Shown: one piece after another, positions 17,280-26,459 of the stretch
Layout of the letters: each line of letters starts with the position of its first letter
Numbering within the stretch: position 1 is the first letter of the stretch
NCBI RefSeq assembly: GCF_037893185.1
Contig: NZ_CP140772.1
Location: 7,122,001 to 7,186,000 of the forward strand
Direction of reading: 5' to 3'
DNA length: 64,000 bases
From: Chitinophaga sp. 180180018-3
GTDB lineage: Bacteria; Bacteroidota; Bacteroidia; Chitinophagales; Chitinophagaceae
Notes under the pieces: model-generated
What the model saw: only the letters and a program-made list of their open reading frames with translations
What the model was told of the DNA's origin: nothing
Databases searched by the model: none
Made by a program: the position numbers and the translations under genes

Positions 17280-18952
17280 GTAATTTCTACCGGTATCACC
17301 GGGCTATTATGCGTTGGTGGCAGATCTCCGGAGAATACACAGAATTTCAGCTGGTATTTCCCGGGCTGTTCAGGCATGACCACTTCCAGGTTAATCAGTC
17401 TCCTCAGGAAAGCTTTTTCCAGGGTCGTGGTAGATTTCACGGCGGGCAATGCATCATCTTTGTTCATAAATACATACCCTAACACCGGTTCATTCGCCCT
17501 GTTAATCGGAACAGGCTGATGATAGTCGTTATCAGGCTGCAACAAGATATTGATATGTTCACCTCGTTTGGCTTTGATCTTTTTCAGGGCGGGTTTCAAC
17601 TGTACCAGTGAATAAGAATAATATTCAGGCTGTATGTTATAATCCCAGGTACCATTGGCTGTTTTCAGGCTATCGGTGATGGGCATTCCCAGCCCGGGAT
17701 CAAATACTACCATTACGGGTTTACCCCACAAGCGGATCTCTGTATCCCAGAAGTTATATTGGCTACGCCGCGAATACCGGCTGTTAAGTCCATAGGACAG
17801 CTGTTCTGTATAGAACATGTATTTGGAGGGGCGCTGGTAACTATTCACAAACACCACCGGCTTTCCCTGGGCAACGGATGCCACCTGAGAAGTCCATTCC
17901 CGGTTGTGATGAATTTCCGGCCGTATCTCTACACCAGGCATAAAGTCCCAGACCATATAAACTCTGACAACCAGCACTAGCAACAAGCTCACCGGCAACG
18001 TATAAAGCAGCCATTTCTTCGTCCATCCCTTTCTTACAATAGCCTGATGGGCCAGGATCACGGTGGGTGTAAACAACATCACCGTCCAGTTAGCTTCTAC
18101 CCTGCCTTTAAAAGTACTGAGGAGGAAAAATACCAACACGCCTGTTATACAAAACTTCAATGCGCGTTCAAATGCATTCTGCACCGGGCAGCGGAATGCA
18201 TAATACAATATCAGCCAGCCTACGAGTGGACCGAACAACAGCAACTGACCTCCCAGGTAATCGAGCGTATAGCTGATATCATAGGAAGAAGCGTTACGCT
18301 CTACAAGATGGTACTGCAGCGAAGGAAAACCATGTGTATATTGCCAGTAGATATGCGGCAGAAATAAGAGTGTAGTAATGATACAGGCCACATAAAACTT
18401 AAATACTTTCAGCAGATTGATATTCGACAACACGGTAAAGAATACCAGCAATACCCCGTGGTATTTACTATAGAACATCAACACCATGGCGATCCCCAGC
18501 AACAGGGTGTTTTTCCATGTCTGTTCATTCAGGAAATTCCGATAGGCCCAGAAATAGACCGCTGCAAAGAATATCAGCGGAACATCCGGCACTGCCAGTA
18601 TACCTCCTATTTGCATGGCGCCCATAGCGCCGATAATGAGGTAAAAGAGAATATTATCTTTAGCGGCAATCAGCCTGGCTGTAAGCCAGAGGGTCAGTGT
18701 ATTCACGAACACTATCAGCAAACGCACCCCCAGCTCATTATGAAAAAAGCTGTAACCTATCTTTATCAGGAGGGCAATCATCGGCGGATGGTCGAAATAA
18801 CCCCAATCCATATGCCGGGAGTACACCCAATAGTAAGCCTCATCGTCCCATAATTCGGAGAACCCGGCCTGTAACAGGCCCAATAGCAGCCATGACAGCA
18901 GGAAGAGATACTTATACTGGTCTTTTTTAAAGAATTGTGACAGTGTACCCAT
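17273..18952 (-). CDS. Family 39 (ArnT/PMT-like) membrane glycosyltransferase
   Basis: A 559-residue integral membrane protein with about 11-12 helices in the first two thirds and a soluble C-terminal domain of about 150 residues. The early acidic motif in the first periplasmic loop (ELWDDEAYYWVYSRHMDWGYFDHPP, near residues 33-57; here summarised as DDEAYY plus GYFDHPP) is diagnostic of family 39 enzymes. These move a sugar from a polyprenyl-phosphate donor to lipid A, protein or other acceptors. The acceptor is unknown. It lies 39 bases after nagA on the same strand and ends inside a palindrome arm. Confidence 0.88.
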   Translation of the reverse strand: MGTLSQFFKKDQYKYLFLLSWLLLGLLQAGFSELWDDEAYYWVYSRHMDWGYFDHPPMIALLIKIGYSFFHNELGVRLLIVFVNTLTLWLTARLIAAKDNILFYLIIGAMGAMQIGGILAVPDVPLIFFAAVYFWAYRNFLNEQTWKNTLLLGIAMVLMFYSKYHGVLLVFFTVLSNINLLKVFKFYVACIITTLLFLPHIYWQYTHGFPSLQYHLVERNASSYDISYTLDYLGGQLLLFGPLVGWLILYYAFRCPVQNAFERALKFCITGVLVFFLLSTFKGRVEANWTVMLFTPTVILAHQAIVRKGWTKKWLLYTLPVSLLLVLVVRVYMVWDFMPGVEIRPEIHHNREWTSQVASVAQGKPVVFVNSYQRPSKYMFYTEQLSYGLNSRYSRRSQYNFWDTEIRLWGKPVMVVFDPGLGMPITDSLKTANGTWDYNIQPEYYSYSLVQLKPALKKIKAKRGEHINILLQPDNDYHQPVPINRANEPVLGYVFMNKDDALPAVKSTTTLEKAFLRRLINLEVVMPEQPGKYQLKFCVFSGDLPPTHNSPVIPVEITN

Positions 18953-18991
18953 GCGGCTATTCAGAATGATTAATCCGCGAATATACTGTTA

Positions 18992-20089
18992 TTAACTGTA
19001 CACTGTAGTTATCCAGTCTGAACTAATGGCTACCAGCGCGGCATCATAGCCTACTGCTATACGTCCGAGCGACTGTTCACGGCCAATTGCGCGGGCGGGA
19101 TACAGTGAAGCCATACGCAGTGCCTCTTCCAGCGGAATTTCCACTTCTTCCGCACAATTGCGTACTGCTTTGACCATCGTCAGCATGGAGCCGGACAATA
19201 CCCCTGTAGCACTGACATAGCGACTGTTGGCTTTCAGGTAGATATAGCCACCCTCTTTATTTTCCTCCACTGCATCGGTAATCAGGAAAAGCCGTTCTTT
19301 CATTATCTTTTTACTGATTCTGATAGACGCAAAATCCACGTGAATACCGTCCGCTACAACACTGGCACAAACGTGCGGATGATCGTAAATAGCTCCTACC
19401 AGGCCAGGGGCACGGCTCTCCAGCGGCGACATGGCATTAAACAGGTGGGTAGCGCGGTGTATTCCATTGTCGAACGACGTATATGCCTGGGCGTAAGTAG
19501 CATTACTATGACCTGCAAATATAGTGATGCCGGCGGCTTCCAGCTGTCGTACCAGTTCGGGATCACAGCATTCAGGCGCCAGTGTGATTATCTTCACCAC
19601 ATCCCGGCCATTTTCCAGTATCCAGTTAATATCCTCCTGGGTTGGAGGATGTATATATTGCTCCAGATGAGCACCTTTTTTTTGCGGGTTAATAAAGGGT
19701 CCTTCGAGGTGCAGCCCAAGTACCCCCTCGCCGCCCTTTGCCCAATAGGCTCTTATCGCCTTCATAGCCTCCAGCATGATCTCCGGCCCTATGGTAGCTA
19801 CAGTGGGCATGATCCACGCCGCACCGCCAGCCCTGCTATAGGCGACAGTGGCTGCCAGCGAGTCGACAGACGGATACATAGAAAAAACCTTCCCATTCCC
19901 TCCATATATCTGCAGGTCTATAAAAGCTGGTGCCAGCAGCGCCCCTTTCAGATCTATCACCTGATCTGTTCCTTTCCATCCGGCGGCAGGCTGAATGCTG
20001 GTGATTTTCCCCTGATGAGTAGTCAGTACATGATCTTCCAGGATTTCTTCTCCGGTGAAAATCCGGGCATTGAGATAGGCAACAGACAT
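18992..20089 (-). CDS. nagA: N-acetylglucosamine-6-phosphate deacetylase
   Basis: A 365-residue amidohydrolase that removes the acetyl group from N-acetylglucosamine 6-phosphate in amino-sugar catabolism and cell-wall recycling. Key motifs: HLEGPFINPQKKGAH near 128-142 (metal Glu), GHSNATYAQA near 193 (His), THLFNAMSPL near 215 (His) and LITDAVEE near 268 (catalytic Asp). It lacks the HxH motif at the first metal site, having QIYGGNG instead, as in other single-metal NagA enzymes. The VOC-protein gene ends 11 bases upstream and the family 39 gene starts 39 bases downstream, so it is part of a longer minus-strand transcript. No NagB is in the window. Confidence 0.93.
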   Translation of the reverse strand: MSVAYLNARIFTGEEILEDHVLTTHQGKITSIQPAAGWKGTDQVIDLKGALLAPAFIDLQIYGGNGKVFSMYPSVDSLAATVAYSRAGGAAWIMPTVATIGPEIMLEAMKAIRAYWAKGGEGVLGLHLEGPFINPQKKGAHLEQYIHPPTQEDINWILENGRDVVKIITLAPECCDPELVRQLEAAGITIFAGHSNATYAQAYTSFDNGIHRATHLFNAMSPLESRAPGLVGAIYDHPHVCASVVADGIHVDFASIRISKKIMKERLFLITDAVEENKEGGYIYLKANSRYVSATGVLSGSMLTMVKAVRNCAEEVEIPLEEALRMASLYPARAIGREQSLGRIAVGYDAALVAISSDWITTVYS

Positions 20090-20100
20090 AGCAGTTAAAT

Positions 20101-20499
20101 TTATAGGTGTGAATCTACTTCGTATAATTCCAGAGGCAGGCCATCGGGGTCTGCGAAAAAGGTAAAGCGTTGCTGCGTATGAGGGTCAACGCGCAAGGGT
20201 TCCGTGGTCACTCCTTTCTCACGGAGTGTTGTCGCCGCAACTTCTATATCAGCTACTGCAAACGCCAGGTGACGGAGCCCGCAGGCTTCCGGCCTGCTTA
20301 CCCGTGGCGGTGGATCAGGAAAAGAAAACAGCTCAATAATATACTGATCACCCAGGGCAAGGTCCAGTTTCCAGGAACCCCTTTCCGACCGGTATACCTC
20401 GCGTATCACACGCAGGCCCAGCACATCGGTGTAAAATGTTTTACTACGGGAGTAATCAGAACAAATAACAGCGATGTGATGAACTGCCTGCAATAACAT
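20101..20499 (-). CDS. VOC-family (glyoxalase-like) protein
   Basis: A 132-residue protein with two beta-alpha-beta-beta-beta motifs of the vicinal oxygen chelate fold. Features are HHIAVICSDYSRSKTFYTDVLG at the N terminus (His as likely metal ligand), GLRHLAFAVADIE in the middle and LPLELYEV at the end (Glu ligand). It resembles YaeR-type proteins often annotated as lactoylglutathione lyase-like, but real substrate is unknown. Gaps of 8 and 11 bases to the genes on each side support co-transcription with the omega-amidase-like gene and nagA. Confidence 0.88.
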   Translation of the reverse strand: MLLQAVHHIAVICSDYSRSKTFYTDVLGLRVIREVYRSERGSWKLDLALGDQYIIELFSFPDPPPRVSRPEACGLRHLAFAVADIEVAATTLREKGVTTEPLRVDPHTQQRFTFFADPDGLPLELYEVDSHL

Positions 20500-20507
20500 A
20501 TCTCTGT

Positions 20508-21311
20508 TTAACTATTTGGTAAGATGGTAAAATTATCAGCGTCTTTCAGGAAAGAAATGTTCTTCCTCACTTCCTCGAGGCGCTCACGTTGAAGGGTATA
20601 CGTAAAAATGTCTTCCTCGTCTGACTTACGGTAAATGATCTCTCCCATAGGATCTATCAGGCTGGTTTCGCCACTATGATAGATATTGTTGCCGTCGTTT
20701 CCTACCCGGTTCACCCCAATAGCAAACGCCTGATTCTCGATGGCGCGGGCCTGCAGCAATGTTGTCCAGGCAGTTTTTCTACGCTCCGGCCAGTTGGCTA
20801 CATATACCAGTACATCATAAGCAGGAGCATTGGTGTCGGGCTGTATAGTGTTGCGGGCCCACACCGGGAAACGCATATCGTAACAAACATTCAGATTGAT
20901 CTTCCAGCCTTTCACCTGCGCAATGAGGCGTTTGTTTCCTGACTGGTAATGTTCGTGTTCACCTGCATATCCGAACAGGTGGCGCTTATCATAAGTGCCG
21001 TAGGTGCCGTTGGGCAGCATCCAGATCAGCCGGTTCAGGTACTGGCCATTTTCTTCAATGATCAGGCTGCCGGTGATAATGATATTCTTCTCCGCTGCTT
21101 TCTTCTTCATCCATTGCACTGCTGAGCCATCCATCGTTTCGGCAAGGCGTTCGGGGGCCATGCTGAAGCCGGTGCTGAACATCTCCGGTAAAAAAACCAC
21201 TTCGGTCCGTTCCTTAATGCTGTTGATTTTCTCATCAAACATGCGCAGGTTGGCCTCTTTGTCTTCCCAATGCAACTGGGACTGTATGAGTGTTACTTTC
21301 AGATCTGACAT
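20508..21311 (-). CDS. Carbon-nitrogen hydrolase, omega-amidase-like
   Basis: A 267-residue nitrilase-superfamily amidase with the full Glu-Lys-Cys triad: FLPEMFSTGF (Glu near 42), YDKRHLF (Lys near 110) and NVCYDMRFPVW (Cys near 144). It most resembles YafV/Nit2-type omega-amidases, which hydrolyse 2-oxoglutaramate or 2-oxosuccinamate, acting in metabolite repair after glutamine transamination. This assignment is by motif and length. It is in the minus-strand run between recX (65-base gap) and the VOC-protein gene (8-base gap). Confidence 0.9.
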   Translation of the reverse strand: MSDLKVTLIQSQLHWEDKEANLRMFDEKINSIKERTEVVFLPEMFSTGFSMAPERLAETMDGSAVQWMKKKAAEKNIIITGSLIIEENGQYLNRLIWMLPNGTYGTYDKRHLFGYAGEHEHYQSGNKRLIAQVKGWKINLNVCYDMRFPVWARNTIQPDTNAPAYDVLVYVANWPERRKTAWTTLLQARAIENQAFAIGVNRVGNDGNNIYHSGETSLIDPMGEIIYRKSDEEDIFTYTLQRERLEEVRKNISFLKDADNFTILPNS

Positions 21312-21376
21312 TATCAGTTATTGTGCATACAAAATTACGGCCTGTCTGGTTAGAAACTTTTCAAATTATTGACCAA

Positions 21377-21835
21377 TCAAGGCTCATTCTTTGCAATTTG
21401 TTCAAGGGCACCGGTGATCAACTCTGATTCAAAACCGCGCTGCAACAGGTATTGCATGGCCTTATACTTTCGTTTCATCCCTGTTTCCCCGCGGAGCGAC
21501 GCGTACTTCTTTTCGGCGAGCTTATGCAATACTGCCTGGTAGGCATCTTCCTCAATCTCCTCCATCGCTTTTTTTATACACCAGGCGGATACCTGCCGCT
21601 GTTTCAGCTCCATCAGTATTTTTTTCCGTCCCCACTGTTTGATGCGGAATTTTCCTCCGGCGAAAGCCCTTGCAAAGCGTTCTTCATTAAGAAAGTTATC
21701 TGCTATCAGCTCTGCAATGGCCTGCTCTACTTCCTCTCCCCTCAACCCCAGTTCCAGACATTTGTACCTGGTTTCCTGGTGACTGCGTTCCTGGTAGGCG
21801 CAGAACTGCCGGAGCTTCAGCATGGCTGTTTGCAT
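21377..21835 (-). CDS. recX: RecX, regulator of RecA
   Basis: A 152-residue, Lys/Arg/Glu-rich helical protein of the RecX family, which binds RecA filaments and limits their activity. Typical repeats are seen: YQERSHQETRYKCLELGL near 14-31, FLNEERFARAFAGGKFRIKQWG near 49-70 and the later GFESELI. Three-helix repeats give the expected size. The gene begins 10 bases after the stop of the UvrD/PcrA-type helicase gene, so a DNA-repair pair shares one transcript. Confidence 0.88.
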   Translation of the reverse strand: MQTAMLKLRQFCAYQERSHQETRYKCLELGLRGEEVEQAIAELIADNFLNEERFARAFAGGKFRIKQWGRKKILMELKQRQVSAWCIKKAMEEIEEDAYQAVLHKLAEKKYASLRGETGMKRKYKAMQYLLQRGFESELITGALEQIAKNEP

Positions 21836-21845
21836 GTAGATCCTT

Positions 21846-24179
21846 TTATTTGACTATCATGAGTTTGGCGTAATTCAGCATGATCTTCTTTTCGCCACCT
21901 CCTTTAGGGAAAGCAATCGTAGCAATCCTGTTATTCGGCGCACCTTCCAGGGAAAGAATCGTACCGAAACCAAATTTCTGGTGTTCTACCTGCATGCCGG
22001 GTTCCATACCAGCCGGATCATCCGGAACAAAGTTGGTAGATGGCACATGGCTGGTAGCGCCCGTAAAATTCGGCTTGGGAGCAGGTTTCTGGGCGGTTTG
22101 TTGAGAAGGCTGCTGTGCAGGCGCTTTCTTCTGCATTCGGTCGAACATATTCCCACTATTCCACCCCGCATTTCCACCACCAAAGGCATTGCGCACGCTT
22201 CCTCCGCCAGCATAGCTCCGGTCGATATACTTTTCGGGCATTTCTTCCAGGAAGCGGCTTGGCTCATTCTGAACCAGGTTTCCGAAACGATAACGGCTGT
22301 TGGCATAAGTTAGCCACAGGCGTGCCTTTGCCCTGGTAATAGCTACGTAAAACAGCCGGCGTTCCTCCTCCAGCTCTTCCCGGGTGTTGATAGACATACC
22401 GCTTGGGAAGAGGGTTTCTTCCAGACCAACGGTAAATACCACAGGGAACTCCAGTCCTTTTGCCGCGTGGATAGTCATCAGCTTCACTACATCACTGTCT
22501 TCTTTATCTCCCTGATCAGCATCCGTCAACAGCGTAATTTGCTGCAGATAGGAGCCCATGCTTTTATCCAGCAATTCTCCTTCCTCATCAGGAGTTTCCG
22601 TAAATTCCTTTATAGAGTTCAGCAGTTCCTGCACGTTCTCATAACGGGCAAGCCCCTCCGTAGTTTTATCATTAAAAAGCTCCTTTACAATGCTGGTAGA
22701 TTTACCAACAGCAACTGCCACATCGTAGGCATTATGCGTGGTCAGCAGCGCCTGAAAGCTCCTGATCATGATTACAAATGCTTCAATGGCTTCCAGCGTA
22801 CCTCCTTTAAACCCGAATTCCCGGGCTCTTTCCAGCACTTCCCACATGGTGATATTGTGTTCATTGCTGAGCACCACCGTTTTTTCGATAGTAGTTTTAC
22901 CGATACCACGCACAGGATAATTGATGATACGTTTCAGGCTTTCTTCATCGCGCGTATTCATGACAATCCGCAGATAGGCCACGAAGTCCTTGATTTCCTT
23001 ACGCTGATAGAACGACAGGCCGCCGAAGATCCGGTACGGGATGGCTTTACGACGAAGGCTTTCCTCGAAGGAGCGACTCTGGGCGTTGGTACGGTACAGA
23101 ATCACGAAATCGCGGTTTTCGTAATGATTCCGCAGTTTCTGCTCTGCAATGGTGTCTGCCACAAACTTACCTTCCTCATTATCGGTCATTGTACGCACCA
23201 GTTTGATGGTGTCGCCATCGGTATTGTCTGTCCACAGATTCTTTTCTATCTGTCCCTTATTGTGTGCAATTACTTCATTGGCCACATTGAGGATAGATTT
23301 GGTACTGCGGTAGTTCTGTTCCAGCTTAACCACTTTCACATCGTCATAATCCTTTTCAAACTGGAGGATATTCTCAATAGTAGCGCCGCGGAAAGAGTAA
23401 ATACTCTGTGCATCATCTCCCACTACACAAATATTTTCATGCACAGAACCCAGCAATTTAATGATCTCATACTGAGCAGGATTGGTATCCTGGTACTCAT
23501 CGATCATAATATATTTAAACTTATGCTGATATTTGTGCAACACATCCGGGAAGGCTTTCAGCAGTACATACATTTTGAATAAAAGATCGTCGAAGTCCAT
23601 AGCGCCGTTCTTGAACGTGCGTTTGGCGTACATGTCGTAGATCTTACCGATCAGGGGCCTGTTGGCCCTCATATCTTCCTGTTGTACCAGATGATCCAGC
23701 TGATATTCTTCCGGTCCCATCAGGCTGTTTTTAGCAGCTGAGATACGGTTATAGACGAAGCTGGGTTTATAGTGTTTATCGTCGAGATTCAGTTCGTTGA
23801 TAATTGTTTTGATCACGCTTTTGGCGTCGTCTGTATCATAAATGGTAAAATCGCTGGGGTAGCCGAGTTTTGTGGCTTCTCCTCTGAGCAACCGGGCGAA
23901 TACGGAGTGGAAAGTACCGATATAGAGGTTCCGGGCCTCACTTCCGCCCAGGATTTTCTCCACACGTTCTTTCATTTCCCGGGCAGCCTTATTGGTAAAG
24001 GTGAGTGACAAAATATTAAACGCGTCTACGCCGTTGCGCATCAGGTGGGCGATCCGGGTGGTAAGTACCTTTGTTTTTCCCGAACCGGCTCCGGCTACAA
24101 TCATCAAAGGGCCGTTGATATGTATTACTGCTTCCCGCTGGCGTTCGTTAAGCTCGTCTAAGTAGTTTGCCTTCATCAC
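21846..24179 (-). CDS. UvrD/PcrA-type DNA helicase
   Basis: A 777-residue superfamily 1A 3'-5' helicase. Motifs in order: Q motif LNERQREAV near residue 9, Walker A GAGSGKTKVL near 30, DEYQDTNPAQ near 227, GDDAQSIYSFRGA near 255, QNYRST near 289, and the C-terminal motifs LMTIHAAKGLEFPVVF and VAITRAKARL. A flexible segment rich in Gly, Ala, Gln and Pro precedes a Tudor-like C terminus that begins near GMQVEHQKFGFGTIL, as in PcrA where it binds RNA polymerase. Function in repair and replication is well established for the family. Whether it is best called uvrD or pcrA is not decided. Confidence 0.95.
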   Translation of the reverse strand: MMKANYLDELNERQREAVIHINGPLMIVAGAGSGKTKVLTTRIAHLMRNGVDAFNILSLTFTNKAAREMKERVEKILGGSEARNLYIGTFHSVFARLLRGEATKLGYPSDFTIYDTDDAKSVIKTIINELNLDDKHYKPSFVYNRISAAKNSLMGPEEYQLDHLVQQEDMRANRPLIGKIYDMYAKRTFKNGAMDFDDLLFKMYVLLKAFPDVLHKYQHKFKYIMIDEYQDTNPAQYEIIKLLGSVHENICVVGDDAQSIYSFRGATIENILQFEKDYDDVKVVKLEQNYRSTKSILNVANEVIAHNKGQIEKNLWTDNTDGDTIKLVRTMTDNEEGKFVADTIAEQKLRNHYENRDFVILYRTNAQSRSFEESLRRKAIPYRIFGGLSFYQRKEIKDFVAYLRIVMNTRDEESLKRIINYPVRGIGKTTIEKTVVLSNEHNITMWEVLERAREFGFKGGTLEAIEAFVIMIRSFQALLTTHNAYDVAVAVGKSTSIVKELFNDKTTEGLARYENVQELLNSIKEFTETPDEEGELLDKSMGSYLQQITLLTDADQGDKEDSDVVKLMTIHAAKGLEFPVVFTVGLEETLFPSGMSINTREELEEERRLFYVAITRAKARLWLTYANSRYRFGNLVQNEPSRFLEEMPEKYIDRSYAGGGSVRNAFGGGNAGWNSGNMFDRMQKKAPAQQPSQQTAQKPAPKPNFTGATSHVPSTNFVPDDPAGMEPGMQVEHQKFGFGTILSLEGAPNNRIATIAFPKGGGEKKIMLNYAKLMIVK

Positions 24180-24576
24180 GACTGCTGTTTATAATTTTCT
24201 TTGTATAGCAAAAAGATGTAGTATTTCAGAAGGGTGTAAAAGTACGAAAAAGGAAGAAAGGAATAAAGTTACCATTCATCCTGAATAAGGAATTCCTGTT
24301 CATCCTTGTGGATGCGGGTACATGCTTTCAGTCTGATACAGGGGAGAACCGGAATTGGGTACAGGGTTAAATCTCCGGAACCGCCGGAATACAGGGGCCT
24401 GCAAACAACTTACAGCATACACTGTTTTTCTGTAGGATAAAACAGTTAACAGGGTATTAAAATTAGCAATCTTTAGTTTACTACCGGGTCTTCATAGTAA
24501 TTACAACAGTCGCCGACATTTCTCTGCTAAGGGTTTGCAAGCCATGGCATTTCCGGGCCTGACACGCTCAATGGAT
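24180..24576. other. Intergenic region between uvrD and the ECF sigma gene
   Basis: About 400 bases with no convincing coding frame. It lies downstream of the sigma-factor gene and upstream of the helicase gene, so it should contain the helicase promoter. I could not define a clear pair of promoter elements. No strong hairpin was found. Confidence 0.5.
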
Positions 24577-25077
24577 TCAGTGCCTGGTAATACGGGTTTT
24601 CAGCATCTTACGGGCAAAATGAATACGACTTTTCACGGTACCCAATGGCTCGTTCAGGATGGCTGCGATTTCGTAATACTTATAGCCCTCAAAATACAGC
24701 ATGAATGGTTGTTTAAAAATAATAGGCAGGCCGTAGACTGCCATCTGTATATCCTTCACTCTCAGGTCGGACTCTGCGAAGTTGCCGATAGTGGAGGGTT
24801 GATGGCTTAGCAGGTAATCGCCCACTGCGTTGTCCAATAAACGGTACTGCCGGTTTCCACGGCGGTAGTTATTGATAAAGATATTCCGCATGATCGTATA
24901 CAACCATGCCCGGATATTAGTGCCTGCCAGGTATTTGTCGTGGTTAGACAAAGCCCTGAAAATAGTTTCCTGGTAAAGATCTTTAGCAGACTCTGAATCT
25001 TTTGTTAATGTAACTGCGTATGGTCGCAGGAAATCGGCATTGCCAAGTAATAAATTGTTGAATTCGGTGGATGACAT
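24577..25077 (-). CDS. ECF-type RNA polymerase sigma factor
   Basis: A 166-residue group 4 sigma factor with region 2 (DSESAKDLYQETIFRALSNH near 27-46; TNIRAWLYTIMRNIFINNYR near 53-72) and region 4 (PFMLYFEGYKYYEIAAILNE and GTVKSRIHFARKML near the end). It would direct RNA polymerase to a specific regulon, often an envelope or stress regulon. No anti-sigma factor gene is adjacent, so the signal is unknown. The spacer between regions 2 and 4 is about 45 residues and includes the sequence NAVGDYLLSHQPSTIGNFAE. Confidence 0.92.
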   Translation of the reverse strand: MSSTEFNNLLLGNADFLRPYAVTLTKDSESAKDLYQETIFRALSNHDKYLAGTNIRAWLYTIMRNIFINNYRRGNRQYRLLDNAVGDYLLSHQPSTIGNFAESDLRVKDIQMAVYGLPIIFKQPFMLYFEGYKYYEIAAILNEPLGTVKSRIHFARKMLKTRITRH

Positions 25078-25359
25078 AACGGTTAACTTTAATCAATTTG
25101 TAATCGGCTGCGTCAGCAGCCCTTGGCTGGGGGGAACGCATGCCTGCGATAAAGCGGGCTACCGGGTTCCTTCCGGTGTCAATGACGCTGGTACTGCCAA
25201 TATAAAAGGGAGGTATCAACACCCTGATAATCGGCAGAAATGAGCCTTCTAATCAGGTGTAATGGTATTCATAAGGAATAGTTTTAGTTAAAAAATATAC
25301 TCGCATGTGGGGTGTTTTTAAGGATAACCGGGAATGCAATTCACATGTCAAACTAATAC

Positions 25360-25893
25360 TCAATGCCTTGCACGTAACCGCAGCGAAAGCCAGATCAGTA
25401 TAATACCTGTAATAATCGCGTAGCAGCCGAACATCCAGGTTAGTGTAACCGCAGCAGCAACAGGATTTGCCACCAGCAAAATACCGAAGATAATAGTAAT
25501 CAGCCCGCCCAGTATATACCAGCCTTCACCGGTGATTACCTTTCTCAGCCTGATGGCGACGATCAGCTCAAACAACCCAGCCAGCATTGCCCAGAATGCT
25601 ATCAGGTATATCAGGGCTGCGCCCGTTGCAAAAGGATTATAAATCGTCAGGATGCCAAATATAAAGCCCAATAATCCGGAGAACAGGAATACGCCCCAGT
25701 TTTCACTTGTTTTCCTGGCTGCAATAGCGCCGATGATGGCGAAAAGACCGGCGATAAAAAGATAGGCACCAAGGAAAACAATCAATGTAGTAAAAGTCAC
25801 ACCGGGCCAGCCTACGGCTAATATACCCAATGCCAGGGCAAAGATTCCTCTCAACAAAAAAATCCACCAATAGCCGCTATAAAAGTTGCGCAT
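25360..25893 (-). CDS. HdeD-family (DUF308) membrane protein
   Basis: A 177-residue protein with six predicted helices arranged as repeated hairpins: GYWWIFLLRGIFALALGILA, then TLIVFLGAYLFIAGLFAI, FSGLLGFIFGILTIYNP, YLIAFWAMLAGLFELIVAI, ILGGLITIIFGILLVANP and FGCYAIITGIILIWLSLRL. The repeated aromatic-Gly pattern G-x-L-x-x-x-x-G-I-L is typical of HdeD/DUF308 proteins, named after an E. coli acid-resistance gene. A role in acid or envelope stress is only by analogy. It stands alone between longer intergenic gaps. Confidence 0.85.
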   Translation of the reverse strand: MRNFYSGYWWIFLLRGIFALALGILAVGWPGVTFTTLIVFLGAYLFIAGLFAIIGAIAARKTSENWGVFLFSGLLGFIFGILTIYNPFATGAALIYLIAFWAMLAGLFELIVAIRLRKVITGEGWYILGGLITIIFGILLVANPVAAAVTLTWMFGCYAIITGIILIWLSLRLRARH

Positions 25894-26459
25894 GCATTCT
25901 CAGTTTATGGGTTTCATAATCGGTAAACCTGCTCATGGCCGGGTTTCTTCATTAGGGCATTTCCGTTTTCCAGTATTCTGAACAACCAGGGTATTGATAA
26001 TTTCTAAAAATGCATGTGTACTTAGATAACCTCTTCACAACATCGCTCATCTGAATAAAAGGGTGCTCTCCCTTGAAAACAATGGTTTCCCGAGATAAGA
26101 AAAGTAATAGGCGTTTTCATGCTGGTAAATTTATATGGTGACTCAAAGCGGAAACTGGTGCACTATATACTACCAGCAAAAAACCGCTAATTCCTATAAA
26201 TACCGATTGAACAACAACAGTTTATTTAAATACTAAATTGGGGGAGCCCGACTCTTATAACAAAGCCTGACCACACTTACTGACGAATCTCTACATTCAC
26301 TCAATAATTCGAATACATAATAAACTTATGCACCCACAGTAAAACATTAGGATTCTATACACAATCTAACAAAAATTGTTAAGAAAAACAAAAAGCTTTT
26401 CGAGTTTTCTAAACAATGTAACAGCAGGGTTGTTACAGGCAGCTCATCCGTTAGGATTA
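25894..26459. other. AT-rich intergenic region without a supported gene
   Basis: About 560 bases upstream of the HdeD-protein gene and downstream of the M28 peptidase gene. On the minus strand, two short frames near 26000-26120 read as plausible peptide but are offset from each other and lack a start in the longer frame; I do not call them. The segment 26180-26400 is very AT-rich. The HdeD promoter is presumably here. Confidence 0.4.

Noticed and set aside
22467..23582. Plus-strand open frame of about 370 codons opposite the UvrD/PcrA gene
   Set aside because: The minus frame has all helicase motifs; the plus frame is His/Phe-rich with no motif, as expected of a shadow.
25990..26125. Minus-strand peptide-like stretches (e.g. 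frame ending ..EYWKTEMP)
   Set aside because: The longest stretch lacks a start, frames are offset, and there is no known motif. Could be a decayed fragment but not supported.
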